A stretch of DNA of 64,000 nt from Macrosoma leucophasiata. Lineage: Eukaryota > Arthropoda > Insecta > Lepidoptera > Hedylidae. Location of the stretch: the NCBI GenBank assembly GCA_036365455.1, contig JAWQUS010000026.1, positions 10,682,001 through 10,746,000 on the forward strand, read 5' to 3'. Numbering within the stretch: the first letter of the stretch is position 1; each line of letters opens with the position of its first letter. The position numbers and the translations under genes are program-made. A model generated the notes under the pieces. That model was given only the letters and a program-made list of their open reading frames with translations. It made no database searches and was not told the DNA's origin. Positions 21,517 through 31,670 of the stretch are shown here, one piece after another.

Positions 21517-21724
21517 TAATGATCCATTTTAATCTATAAAAAACTCAATATTTGATTTTTTATTGCAAAGATTTTTCGTGTTACCTCTAAGCATGATTGC
21601 TATTTGTATTTTATTATAAACACGGATTTATCAGTAGAGTAGTCACTCTACATTCACCTATCCGTTCGGGAATACGTTACATCGTAGTTATGTTTTGTAC
21701 CACAGCCTATAACTAAGTTAATCG

Positions 21725-22670
21725 TTTCATATTACAAGGGAAAATATGTTTTTATCGTCCATCTTAATAACGCTAACGTTCCTGTTTAGTATCAGAATAA
21801 AGCCTGGATAGGCTGGATATAGAGGATTATGCTTTCTCATTATTATTACGTATACCTAAGGCTTCTTCACACATATAAAGAGAGTTTACTTTTTGTGACG
21901 CTACGAACAACATTTTTATACACACTGTTTATTAGTAACAGAGCTTTAATAGAGGAGGAGAAGATAATGTGCGGGTCATAAAATGGATACTTAGTCTGAA
22001 CGGACCAAAAATAATGGACCGCGGTCCATAAAAATATAATTGACCTCTGTAGGTATTCACTGAAGATGAGGGCAGATATGCATGCATACATTCAGACTTA
22101 TTTGTATATCCTGTTTAAGTTTTTTTAGTACTCCATCTATCTTAGAATTATCTCAGATCATCTTTTGTTGTGTAACAATTAACAATTAACAAACAATTAC
22201 GTACTGGGAAATTTCCTGAAAATTTAAAAATCCTAATAGAACCAGATATAAAGGACTTTACACCATTATCTCTGATAACCCCCTACCCGGGAATCGAACC
22301 CAGGACCTCAGCGTAGTAGTAGTGGCCTGCTACCACTTGGCTACCGAGGCGTTTCATATTATAAGGGAAAATATGTTTTTATAGTCCATCTTCCTAACTC
22401 TAACGTCCTCGTTTAGTATCAGAATAAAGCCTGGATATAGAGGATTATGCCTCCTCATTATTACGATGTTCAAGTCTTTGTTCGAACATATAAAGGAAGT
22501 ACTTTTTGATATGAAAAACATTTTTATATGCACTTTTTACTTTTAACAAAAAGCTTTAGTGGCGGAGCTAGAAGATAATGTGCGTGTCATATAATCATGG
22601 GTACAAAAATATGATTCACGCCTCTATTTCCTGAATGGGTAGTGGTTAATGCAGACATTCAGGCATACTT
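21725..22670 (+). repeat. Two direct units (period about 625 bp) around a SINE
   Basis: 21725-22090 and 22350-22670 share 'gggaaaatatgttttta', 'gtatcagaataaagcctgga' and 'agaagataatgtgcg'. A family B SINE lies between them. Confidence 0.75.
22201..22352 (-). mobile_element. SINE family B, 5' half
   Basis: Reverse copy with box B (plus strand GGGAATCGAACCC) and 'ctaccgaggcg' at the head end. The 3' half is absent. Confidence 0.8.
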
Positions 22671-22679
22671 GCAAATCTT

Positions 22680-23450
22680 AAAAATAAGACTCATGGTTTT
22701 CGCCGAAAATCGTGATATACCGTTTTCAACCTTTAAAATGTCTCTCTCACTCCCACCTTCACAACCTCCGTTCGTCCGTAAATTATTTTTCCTTTTAATT
22801 GAGTTTATTTCTGTTCAATTTTATTGGTCTCAAAAATTATTGGTAGGTATTGGCTTATTTACCTTCAAAGGTAACCAGGATTTCAGTATCTATGTATGCT
22901 ACCTTTATTGAAATATTATCTCATATTTCTCTTACCAGAGTATCCCTTTGATGTATTATTCGCTTTTATATTCTTACGAATTTCATGTGATATTATTTCC
23001 TGTAGAATCTACGTAATTTGTTTCATGAAAATGGTTGGGTAGATATTGTAAATATTTTTGATCGACCTCAAAGGAGCTTTATGGCTGAAGTTCACTAGAC
23101 TTACTGAGTCGAGATGAAGAAATTTGCCTATCCATATTTACTTAAGTACCTACTCGACAAGATAATATAAAATCCCAAGATAATAAAAAATCCGAAAAAA
23201 AAAGAAAAGTTATACATATATATATGTATACATATTATGTAGCTACTATTGCCGTAACGTTTGAATTTCTTACAATAACCGTTTAGTCTGTAGGCGGAGG
23301 GGGGGACACTTGGGTCTAACGAAAATTTTCACTTTAAAGCTTAATAAGTTACGAACAGTTAACTAAATCGAAAAATTATGTTCGGACACCCATACTATTT
23401 TTAAAAGACTTATCCAACGATACTACACACTGTATGGCAATCGAAAATTA
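22680..23450. other. No gene seen
   Basis: AT-rich. An 89-codon frame at 22642-22911 shows no motif. An AT dinucleotide run sits near 23215. Confidence 0.5.
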
Positions 23451-23454
23451 AAAA

Positions 23455-23650
23455 AAAAATCCTCGACTTACATGTAGGCGAGGTTACCCTAAATATATGT
23501 TTTTTCATGTTTTTATTCTACCACTTTGTCGGCGTAATTAAGATGTATACTTGTACCAAATTTCAAGTCTCTAGTACTTATAGTTTTTGCGCTAAACCGC
23601 GGACGGACAGACAGACAGACAGACAGACGGACATGGCGAAACTATAAGGG
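23455..23650 (-). repeat. Dispersed repeat G, reverse
   Basis: 'taccactttgtcggcgtaat', 'caaatttcaagtctctagta' and a (GACA)n block at 23608-23632. Plus-strand copy at 29740-29955. Confidence 0.7.
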
Positions 23651-23976
23651 TTCCTTGTTTACTACAAAACCCTAAAAAGGGAAAACAAAACGGAAGTTTA
23701 AGAGAATATATTTCAATTTCTACGATGACGTTTAGTACGTATACTGAGCCGGGATTTTGGTTCTTATTCTTCAAGATATACAGTTGATTTAATTTCAGTC
23801 GCCCAAGACAATTGCTGACCTAATTTATTTTTCGAATAATGTAACTGAAAAATTCTTACTGCGAAAAATGAAACAGGTCCACAATACCCCTAACACCCAT
23901 TGACAAAATTTACGACCACTGCACCTTAGAGCACCACAATTCAGATTTCCTTGCGAATTCTCAGAAGATACTGCAC

Positions 23977-24062
23977 TTTTTGGGTTCCGTAGCTCAAAAG
24001 AGAAAAACCTAAACTTTACAAGATCATTCGTGCGTCTTCCGTCGTCTGTCACAGCCAATTAA
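23977..24062 (-). repeat. Repeat O fragment
   Basis: 'tgggttccgtagctcaaaag' to 'cgtctgtcacagccaatt'. Confidence 0.55.
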
Positions 24063-24097
24063 CTTCAAAACAACTGGGCCGAAGGAAAACCTAAATT

Positions 24098-24349
24098 AAG
24101 GGCGAAGGCACCACCGCATTACCTAATATACTCGCCGCTAAATGGTAGTGTTCAGCATTATTGTGTTCCGGTCAGGTGGTACTGTGCGGCCCTGTAATTT
24201 CCAGGACAGAGGCATAACACCTTAGGCCTCAGAAGTGGTAACGCATCTGCATTTTGATGGTCCTTGTGTGATTGTCTATAGGCTGCAGTCATCACTTAAC
24301 ATCAATGTGAACTGCGTGCTTGTTTGCCACTTTCATTACATAAAAAAAA
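24098..24349 (+). mobile_element. SINE-like family A, 5'-truncated
   Basis: Starts at 'ggcgaaggcaccaccgc' and ends in A8. A few bases are missing before 'ggtccttgtgtg'. Confidence 0.8.
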
Positions 24350-24354
24350 CGCTG

Positions 24355-24420
24355 TAGTGGTCGTCTTTGAGGAAGGCTTTCTTCAGCCGTGGATGTCTTT
24401 TGGATGGAGTGATGATTATT
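24355..24420 (+). mobile_element. RTE-like LINE 3' end fragment
   Basis: 'gtagtggtcgtctttgagg', 'ttcttcagccgtggatgtc', then TGATGAT. Confidence 0.5.
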
Positions 24421-24551
24421 TCGAATTTTCAGACCCAATAGTTGCAGAGACGAATTATCAATTTTTGCTTATTCTTTATTAACTTCAAAACTGCAACATA
24501 CTTAGCTAAACTTTTGTATGTTTTGTATACTTCTTATTTGAATGGTTTGAA

Positions 24552-24619
24552 AAATCTTCCACTAGTGCAGTCAGTCTACCGCCATTGTTCGGTAGACTGA
24601 CTGCACTAGTGGAAGATTT
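24552..24619. repeat. Perfect 30-bp hairpin, 8-base loop
   Basis: Arms 24552-24581 and 24590-24619 are exact inverses (left arm begins aaatcttccactagtgcagt, right arm ends gcactagtggaagattt). Loop ccattgtt. Confidence 0.97.
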
Positions 24620-25204
24620 CTTCTCCACTAGAGGTCGAGGGGGTCCTCACGTCGCGACGCCTTAAAAAATACTAAATAAATACGAAAAATAGTATATTAC
24701 CCATAAATAACATTGAAACTTATAACAAGGTTAAGGTACTTAAAGTAAAATTGGAAATTTCTTATTGTACGGAACCCAGTGCATGCGAAAACCACGAGAA
24801 CTTTAACGAATTCTGTTTTATTAAAATTCTTTATTACAAACGTTAAGGGGAATTGGGTATTCTTTAAGAGTTTGTATTACAATTGAGTTATTTTTTGAGG
24901 GCGTGTGAATTATTTAGTTATTACAGAAATGTGTGTGTAGGTATATTGAACATAAAAGCTTTTCCTCATGGTATTCAATCGCTGTTTATTTTCCTGTACG
25001 GAATTGATTGATTGAATTGATTGATTTAGACGTAAACGTAGACAATTCGATTGCCGTATTTCCTTTGAGATTCAGTGAACTTACTATTTATCCTTTTATG
25101 CGTGGTTTTATGCATTCCAATTAACATACTGTATTTTGATGTTGACGATTTTGAAAGATCTTGAAATGTAAAAGCATAAAACAACGTTGTACTTGTTTGG
25201 CCCC

Positions 25205-25257
25205 AGACAGGCAGAGTTCAGACAGGAATGTGTTTATTTTGTGAACTCTGCCTGTCT
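25205..25257. repeat. Perfect 16-bp hairpin, 21-base loop
   Basis: agacaggcagagttca (25205-25220) and its exact inverse (25242-25257). Confidence 0.95.
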
Positions 25258-25439
25258 CTTAAATCTGAATGGGTTGCGGGTACCAGAACCCAAACTGAGT
25301 TAGCTACCCACTACAAAATTATAACGAAATAATCAAAAAACTCACCGCGAGGTGAATTTCAAAATGACAGGAAACATGCAAAAGTAAAATCAAAACATAC
25401 TAAATAAGAAATACAATGAATGCAAATAGACATGGTGCC

Positions 25440-25620
25440 GTGTGGTCCGAACTTGGTTTTACAACGTCAACCGTTTTACGAAGGCCGAAGGGAACTTTGC
25501 GGATATCTTAATCAGCTTTAGGCGACTTTCGTCACTGCAGTACAAAGCTCTAGACGTCAAGGAAAACGGTAATTAGGCATTTAGTAACCACGGATTTACT
25601 GGGTTTATAAGTTATAAATA
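25440..25620 (+). repeat. Dispersed repeat I, copy 1
   Basis: 'actttgcggatatcttaatc' and 'caaggaaaacggtaatta', ending 'gggtttataa'. Copies 2 and 3 are at 26160-26345 and 36085-36270, diverged. Confidence 0.55.
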
Positions 25621-25715
25621 ATTTTAGAAGATTATGGTTTGACGCAATGCAGTTTTATTTAATTTTTTAGAAATAATTTAAGAGTATACTAAGGTTTTTA
25701 GAAGAAGCACGAGGT

Positions 25716-25952
25716 TTAAAAATGTATATAATGAAAAAAAACCAAAAGAAATATAAAAATAATGCAAAAAAAATAAAAAAAGCAAAATGTACAAAAAAAA
25801 TTACCCTCTTTCAACTGGCGATGTATGCCTCCTCCACCGAAGCCCTTAACCAACTTAAGGGCACCCAACGCCGACCTGAATTGCAGGCCAGAAGAACCTG
25901 CAGTAGAGGGGGCCAACACCGGTGCAGCTTCCGCGCCGCGAGCTACGCGCAC
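25716..25952 (-). CDS. GC-rich open frame, unknown
   Basis: On the minus strand 25952-25800 encodes a peptide beginning MRVARGAEAAPVLAPSTAGS and including KLVKGFGGGGIHRQLKEG. The coding-like part stops abruptly at an AT-rich low-complexity run, where a GT-containing 'agggtaattttt' could be a splice donor. Composition contrasts sharply with both flanks. It could be a host exon or a piece of element ORF1; I have no family match. Confidence 0.25.
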   Translation of the reverse strand: MRVARGAEAAPVLAPSTAGSSGLQFRSALGALKLVKGFGGGGIHRQLKEGNFFCTFCFFYFFCIIFIFLLVFFHYIHF

Positions 25953-26159
25953 GCGACTCTCTTCTGCATTAAGGTTCTTATTTTTACAGAGTTTTTTTTG
26001 TAATTGCAGTATGTTAGTATATCAAAGGTAAAAATTTGTAAGAAGTGAGTACCTATATCAAAGGTGACAAAAGGGCTAGAAAATTGCAAAAAAAAAGAAA
26101 ATTGCAAAATCAATACATTCAATGATTCAAACATAAAATTTAAATTGATACAAACGAAC

Positions 26160-26345
26160 ACTCGTAGGGTGCGTTCACAGCGTGTGGTTTGTATTTCATA
26201 AAAATTCAAACCATTTAAGAAGGTCAGGGAAAACGTTACGGATAACTTCATTAGCTTGAGCCGGCTTTCATTATGGCTGCACAAAGCCCGCAGCTGAAGA
26301 GAAACAGTAACTATTCAACGGATTTACCGGTTTTAATAACCGTTA
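26160..26345 (+). repeat. Dispersed repeat I, copy 2
   Basis: 'cggataacttcattagct', 'ctttcattatggctgcac' and 'ggatttaccggttttaata'. Confidence 0.55.
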
Positions 26346-26454
26346 TTTATGGAAGGTTTTTTTTATTACGAGTATAACCTTTTGTATGTCGTTATACTTC
26401 TTAAAGTGAATATTTAATGTATGTGGTTCATTGTTATGATTTTTTCACTCTTCA

Positions 26455-26520
26455 CTTCAGCTGAAAGACGTCCACTGTTCGACAAAAGCCTTCCTCAAAA
26501 ATGCCCACAACGGAGTAGTG
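26455..26520 (-). mobile_element. RTE-like LINE 3' end fragment
   Basis: 'cagctgaaagacgtccactg' and 'gacaaaagccttcctc'. Confidence 0.65.
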
Positions 26521-26664
26521 CGCTATTTAGGGAGAAAATATGCCATAATCGCCACACTTCGTAAGCGGTTAGGCGATCGTAGTAGCATTTGTCTTTATCA
26601 CGGACTGCCCAACCCGTTTTATTATAGCTTGACTAGAAACCTGTAGCCACAGAGCAACACGGTG

Positions 26665-26837
26665 CGGTGCGGATGAGATAACGCTCTACAGACCCGAAAT
26701 AAGCCGAAGCCTTCCTAGGCTCGATGTGCACTATTTATCGTTGAGCACTTTATGCATCCGTAGTCCGGTATAGGTCAATTTTTTATCAGAATGGTCGCCA
26801 AACGTCCGATACGTAACGTGCAAAAGAGATAACGCTC

Positions 26838-26845
<8 letters not shown>
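26665..26845. mobile_element. Foldback MITE family K, second copy
   Basis: 'gagataacgctctacagac', 'cgaaataagccgaagcc' and 'ggctcgatgtgcac' on one side, and a second 'agagataacgctct' at the far end. The order is the inverse of 18847-19096. Confidence 0.6.

Positions 26846-26873
<28 letters not shown>
26838..26873 (+). repeat. (TCA)12 microsatellite, RTE 3' tail
   Basis: Perfect trinucleotide run at the 3' end of the minus-strand LINE that follows. A frame reading it as poly-Met is spurious. Confidence 0.95.
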
Positions 26874-26874
<1 letters not shown>

Positions 26875-27385
26875 ATCAGCCATAGGACGTCCACTGCTGA
26901 ACATAGGCCTCCTATCGGAACCACGGACCAATCGGAAACGACGTGCATCCAGCGGGTACCTACCTATTGCCGATACGTGGTCTCCACTCGAGAACCTTTC
27001 TGCCCCAGCGGCTATCGGTTCTCCGAGCTACGGGCCCTGCCCATTGCCACGTCAGCTTGGAGATCTGCTTGGCTATGTCAGCGAGTTTCGTTCGCCTACG
27101 GATCTCCTCATTTCTGATTCGATCCAGTAGGGAAACGCCGAGCATACCCCTTTCCATTGACCGCTGAGTGACTTGGAGCTTTCGTACGAGATCCATAGTG
27201 AGAGACCACGTCTCGGCACCGTAGGTCATCACAGGTAAAACGCACTGATTAAAGACTTTCGTCTTCAAGGACTGCGGGATGTTTGACGAGAAAACGCTCC
27301 TTAACTTCCCGAACGCTGCCCAGCCGAGTTGGATTCGGCGAATGACCTCTTTCTCGAAGTTCGATCTGCCTTGTAGTAGAGACAA
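26846..27385 (-). pseudogene. RTE-like LINE, C-terminal fragment and 3' end
   Basis: In reverse, 27385-26960 is open for 141 codons with RRIQLGWAAFGKL, IPQSLKTKVFNQCVLPVMTY, GAETWSLT, LLDRIRNEEIRRRTK and WQWAGPVARR. This is the conserved post-palm region of lepidopteran RTE-type reverse transcriptases, which copy element RNA at a nicked target. The upstream endonuclease and palm domains are missing, so the copy is dead on arrival. The frame ends early at 26960, before the expected C-terminus. The 3' end carries 'agacgtcc'-type sequence read as 'ggacgtccactgctgaac', then the TCA tail. Confidence 0.8.
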
Positions 27386-27465
27386 CGCTCTACAGACCCG
27401 AAATAAGGCGAAGTCTCGTTCCTAAAGTCGATGTGCAATATTTATTGTTGGATACTGTATGTACT
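27364..27465. mobile_element. Foldback MITE family K, half copy
   Basis: 'agagacaacgctctacagac', 'aaataaggcgaagtct' and 'gtcgatgtgcaatatttatt'. It abuts the RTE fragment's 5' cut. Confidence 0.6.
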
Positions 27466-27900
27466 TACTCCATTGACATAGAATTTCCGTGATTTGATTC
27501 ATTTCTATTTTTCGCACTTGTGAGATGAACAGACTGAAGCTTACTTTAGCTGTAAATTGTGAATAGTAGGAATTTGGACTCTAAAGTATGTGTAGTTAAG
27601 TTTAAAATATTAGTTTATAGCGAACAATATTGTGTAACTTGTCAAAACTTCGAACAAAGCATTGTCAGGTCGAAGCGAGGCGCATCCGCGAATGTTTCCG
27701 CGTGAAGAATAGAATGTTTATTTATTTATTTATTTAAATAAGTATACCTGTGACTCGCAATAATTTTACTGGGAAATTGTATTCGACGATTTAGATATAA
27801 AAGGTCTTTTCATAAGTTAAGAAACACAAATCGCCAATTTCTTGTCTCGCACCTGTTGAAAAAATCTACTTCTTCAATAGGCACGGGACAAGAACAGGCA
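27466..27900. other. No gene seen
   Basis: AT-rich with a short (TTTA) run at 27716-27736. Confidence 0.5.
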
Positions 27901-28030
27901 CATTGAGTGATGACTGCAGCCCATAGACACCCACACAAAGACCAGAGGTCAACATACAGATGCGTTGCTATCCCTAAGAGTTTTGTTGTGATGTCTCTGC
28001 AATAGTTATTACGGGCCATATATTACCACC
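27901..28030 (-). mobile_element. SINE-like family A fragment
   Basis: 'gtgatgactgcagcccatag' through 'acgggccatatattacca'. Confidence 0.65.
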
Positions 28031-28050
28031 ACTTCCAAGTTGTTGTGCCT

Positions 28051-28355
28051 TTTTTCTTATGTTACAAAGGTGGCAAACAAGCATGCAGTTCACATTGAAT
28101 AATAATAATAAAATACGCTTACACTCACAGCCCCACAGTTGGTATAAACCTGTGTCGTGGGTGCGTGGTTGATGTTAAGTGATGACTGCAGCCTATAGAA
28201 ATCTAAACCAGGGGTCAAAATGCAGATGCGTTGCCACCCTTGAGATCTCAGGTGGTCTGTCTCTGTGATTGTTAAGTATTACGGGGCCATAAATTACGAT
28301 CTAACCGGAACACGATAGTGCTGAACACTACCATTTAGCGGCAGATAAATTAGGT
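28051..28355 (-). mobile_element. SINE-like family A, split by a 70-bp insert
   Basis: Reverse copy whose 'ttcacattga|tgttaagtg' is interrupted by repeat M core at 28099-28168, with TTGA on both sides. Confidence 0.8.
28099..28168 (+). mobile_element. Repeat M core inserted into family A
   Basis: Begins with (AAT)n, then 'aaaatacgcttacactcac' and 'aaacctgtgtcgtgggtgc'. It matches 8860-8925. TTGA is duplicated (28095-28098, 28169-28172). The short duplication and trinucleotide end suggest a retroposed LINE 3' end. Confidence 0.7.
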
Positions 28356-28432
28356 GATTGCCCTCTGTGAGAGTTATTATAAGGCTATTATGTATATTAC
28401 AAACTCACCGGAAGATAATAGTTAACTAAACA

Positions 28433-28465
28433 CTACCATTTGGCGGCAGATAGACAAGGTAAATT
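28433..28465 (-). mobile_element. SINE-like family A, 5' scrap
   Basis: 'cactaccatttggcggcag'. Confidence 0.5.
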
Positions 28466-28467
28466 AA

Positions 28468-28675
28468 AGAAAAAAAACGGAAAGAAAAATTTGACTTCGG
28501 GCAGGAATCGAACCTGCGACCTCAGGATAACTAGTCCAGCCGCTTTACTACTAAGCTACCGAAGTCCCACACCGATGCGTCAAATTTTGCTTTCCCTTTT
28601 TCATTTTTAACCAATTTAGGGTCGGTGGGGTTAGGGTTTCTAAAGTTCACTTGCATGTGTTATTGCGAAAAAATA
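28468..28675. mobile_element. tRNA-headed SINE family C with opposed tails
   Basis: Reverse tail, reverse head (box B as GGAATCGAACC at about 28504, box A as 'tactaagcta'), then a plus-orientation tail from 28580 ('caaattttgctttccc', 'ttctaaagttcacttgc'). Compare 2170-2337. Confidence 0.65.
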
Positions 28676-28946
28676 ATTAGTACAATTAGATAAGGTAATG
28701 TAGAAAATAATGAAAAGATGCGTTTGTTTCATTTAATGCATTTACCTAACTTACCTTTTTCATCTTTTCTTTGATTGTAAAATTGTTATATTACATTTAA
28801 AACACTCGAGCTGAGATCTGTTCTAAAAAATCTTTTTCACTGGATGTTTTCTTCATAAAACATCTACTGGGAGTTTTGGCAGGAACCTTCAAAGAGGCGT
28901 ATGGTGCTCTTATTTTATTTCCTTTTCTTGGTGTATTTTAAAGATA

Positions 28947-29259
28947 TCTTTACAAATAAATAAAATTGGAGTGTCTGTTTGTAATATAAAAATAACCGCT
29001 TTTTACTAAATGCAAATGTACGTATACACGGTACATATGCCAAAACATTTTTTTTTTACAATTTGAGTCTGTCTGTCTGTCTGTCTGTTTGTTCCTGCTA
29101 ATTTCGGGAACGGCTCTACCGATTTTGACGGGACTTTCACTGGCAGATAGCTTATGTTATAAGGCGTAACTTAGGCTTTTATACTAGCTGCACCCACGAC
29201 TTCGTCCGGGTAGGTACTGAACAATCGTAAATTCTCACGGGGACGAAGGACACAGCTAG
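28947..29259 (+). mobile_element. Non-autonomous Helitron H1, second complete copy
   Basis: TCTTTACAAATAAATAAA start after A, 'gtgtctgtttgtaatat', a CTGT block, and the end 'ggacacagCTAG'. The base after CTAG is C rather than T. Confidence 0.75.
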
Positions 29260-29739
29260 CATTAAATAAAATTGGTGACATTTTGTTTGATATAGGTTTA
29301 TTACAGTGTCCGTGTAAAGTGAAATAGAATAACAGTGCGAAAACACGACCTTTCAGGTTGCCTCCAAAACTTCATTGTGAATGCTCTGGCAAAGTAGCCA
29401 TCGCTTTACTTGAATAACTGACATACTTTATAAATAATTGACTGACTATAATATTATACAGGTAACTTTTACGCTGCGAATACGAAATATCGTTTTACTT
29501 GACGTTGGCAATATGCGTAATAGCGATGCCATAATAAAAAAAAAACTACTGCCTGAAACTCAGTATTTTCGGCTTGACATTGATGTATTAGTCAATCGGG
29601 ACAGGTTTCTTTTATATCTTAGGACAATACCAGGTGTTGTGTTAAGAGTGATCTATCAAAAAGGGTCAGTATGGGATAATTCGCAATGAAAACGATGAGA
29701 GAAAATAAAAAAGAAAGATACTGCTTTTATTCATCCTAT
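29260..29739. other. No gene seen
   Basis: An 83-codon frame at 29438-29689 has no motif. Confidence 0.5.
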
Positions 29740-29955
29740 ACTAATATTATAAGCAGGAGACATTTGTGTTTTTTTATAGTTTGGCCATGTCCGTCTGTCT
29801 GTCCGTCCGCGGTTTAACGCAAAAACTATTCGTATTAGAGACTTGAAATTTGGCACAAGTATAGGTACCTACATCTTTATTACGCCGACAAAGTGGTAGA
29901 ATAGAAACATGATTTTTTTTTATTTAGGGTACCTCGCCCACAAGTAACGCGCGGA
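29740..29955 (+). repeat. Dispersed repeat G, plus
   Basis: 'atactaatattataagcagg', 'ccgtctgtctgtccgtccg', 'gacttgaaatttggcaca' and 'acgccgacaaagtggtaga'. Inverse of 23455-23650. The start resembles Helitron/RTE-type 3' modules. Confidence 0.65.
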
Positions 29956-30038
29956 TATTTTTCAGGAATTCGAATTCTATGTATACTTAATAACTTTATA
30001 GAATTCCTATTCACACCTGTAGAAAATTTCAAAGTCTA

Positions 30039-30184
30039 ACCCTTATTCATAAACGTATTTTTGCTAAAGTGTTGCTAATCTCTCATTTTGTCTTTTTCTA
30101 TCCTGCACATTTGACAATGCAACTGACAAAGACAAAGCATTATATAGCTAAAACGTATCTAATGTACGTTTATGAATAAGGGGG
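30039..30184. mobile_element. MITE with 18-bp perfect inverted ends and TA flanks
   Basis: CCCTTATTCATAAACGTA (30040-30057) and its exact inverse (30165-30182), flanked by TA on both sides. 146 bp, non-coding. A TA duplication suggests a Tc1/mariner-type source. Confidence 0.75.
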
Positions 30185-30419
30185 TAATTCTTTAAGCTTC
30201 GTCACAATCAGATGTAAGTAGGTACCTAATTTATATTGTTCAGGCACAGCCTTAAGAAAAAGTTTAGGTATATCGATACAAAATTATTATACGAAAACAA
30301 TGAAATAATTTATTGATTTTGGGGAAAAGTAAATTTAACAGTAACTTGCATTTATCCACAAACGAGTAAATGTCATTAGTGCTGGTTGTCATGCGCATTA
30401 GGACTATTTAGGACGTTAG

Positions 30420-30615
30420 CACACCGCGGACACTCCGCCAAAATTCCATACAAACGCTTTATTACACAGACATCAATCAGTGACATGTATTTACACGTGC
30501 ACCTATGTGCGTAGCACGTAGATAATACCAGCCGTCGCCCATAAGTAGGTTGGGTGATGCGGGGAAATCGGGCGGGACGTCAAAGTGTCCATTCTATACG
30601 TAGTATTATTACATA
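30420..30615 (+). repeat. Dispersed repeat L, copy 1, split by Helitron H2
   Basis: 'caccgcggacactccgcca', 'aattccatacaaacgc', 'gcggggaaatcgggcggga' and 'attctatacgtagtattatt'. It ends in 'acata' at 30615 and resumes with 'ttctctgac' at 33364. Copies at 45818-46045 and 51068-51374 are not interrupted there. Confidence 0.85.
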
Positions 30616-31310
30616 CTAGCTTTTGCCCGCGACTTCGTTCGCGTGGACTTCAGGTTCGTCCCGTCTAGTAATAAGTAAGAAATACGGTAACTAAGCACTG
30701 CAGAGCCCTAATTTGTACGTGTAACTCCTAACCAAAAAGAAACCTGGCAATAACTAACCTTAGGCCTATATTACTTAAAGTAGGCGACCATACGTTTTTA
30801 TCAAATCGCTAGTGCCTTGAAAATTCGCAAAACGGACACAACCGTCAACGACGTCTGCCCTCATGCGTCTGCCCGCGTTCGGGTTAGACCTGAGTCGATC
30901 GCGAGCGATAGAATCACTTTGATTGAATCACGATCCAAACACAAGTGATCGAGTCGTGACGTACAAAAAAAGTCGATCATTTGGATCCTTTGGGTCATTG
31001 GGTACTTTGTTTCTCGTGAACTCTATTATAATACCCATAAAGTACACTTCAGTTTGTTTACGGTTAGTTATCGATCATGCTCCCCTGCACCATGTCATCT
31101 AATTGTAAAATTTATGCGCTACCAAAATTTTGTTTCGTTTTGTCGTGTATGACACCGCGTATGACAAAACGAGACAAAGGTAAAAGCGATACAGTTTATG
31201 GTGACAAAGAAAGGTCATGGTACAGGTGTTGATCATATTTTATTTCTTTCTTTCACATGGTTCCACTTAAGTTTGTCACTTTCCAACGGAGAAAGATACT
31301 AAAACGAATT

Positions 31311-31363
31311 GTAATGTTCTGTTTCACTCTAATACGGGCGATTAAAGTGAAACAGAACATTAC
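31311..31363. repeat. Perfect 18-bp hairpin, 17-base loop
   Basis: gtaatgttctgtttcact (31311-31328) and its exact inverse (31346-31363). Confidence 0.95.
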
Positions 31364-31429
31364 TTCGTTGTCCAATGGCGATCGCGAACCAATGGCAGCC
31401 AGCGCAGCGCGATGATCTTTTGCGATCGA

Positions 31430-31670
31430 TGTTTGTTAAATAGCGCCATCTAACATAAAATGATAGAGTCGTTGGAAAGACTAGAATGGTAGTTGATGAA
31501 ATCCTTCACACATAATTCATTAGATGTCGTTAACAAATTCAAAATAAAAGACATCGAGCGCGAGGGCGATATTTATTTTGTAGAATAGCGCCATCTTACA
31601 TAAAATATTGATCATAATAAAGTTGTTAGAAAGACTATAATGATAATTGATGAAATACTTTACACAAAAA
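31430..31670 (+). repeat. Diverged tandem pair, about 150 bp
   Basis: 'tagcgccatctaacataaaa' and 'tagcgccatcttacataaaa' each followed by 'gaaagactagaatggtag' / 'gaaagactataatgataa' and 'ttgatgaaat'. Confidence 0.7.

Noticed and set aside
20700..21539. 279-codon plus-strand frame
   Set aside because: It is antisense to the LINE E reverse transcriptase, whose conserved residues are on the minus strand.
23608..23632. GACA microsatellite as an independent feature
   Set aside because: It is the internal CTGT/GACA block common to repeats G, O and H1, so it is described with repeat G.
26731..26931. Frame with a run of 12 methionines
   Set aside because: It is a reading of the (TCA)12 microsatellite tail of an RTE element.
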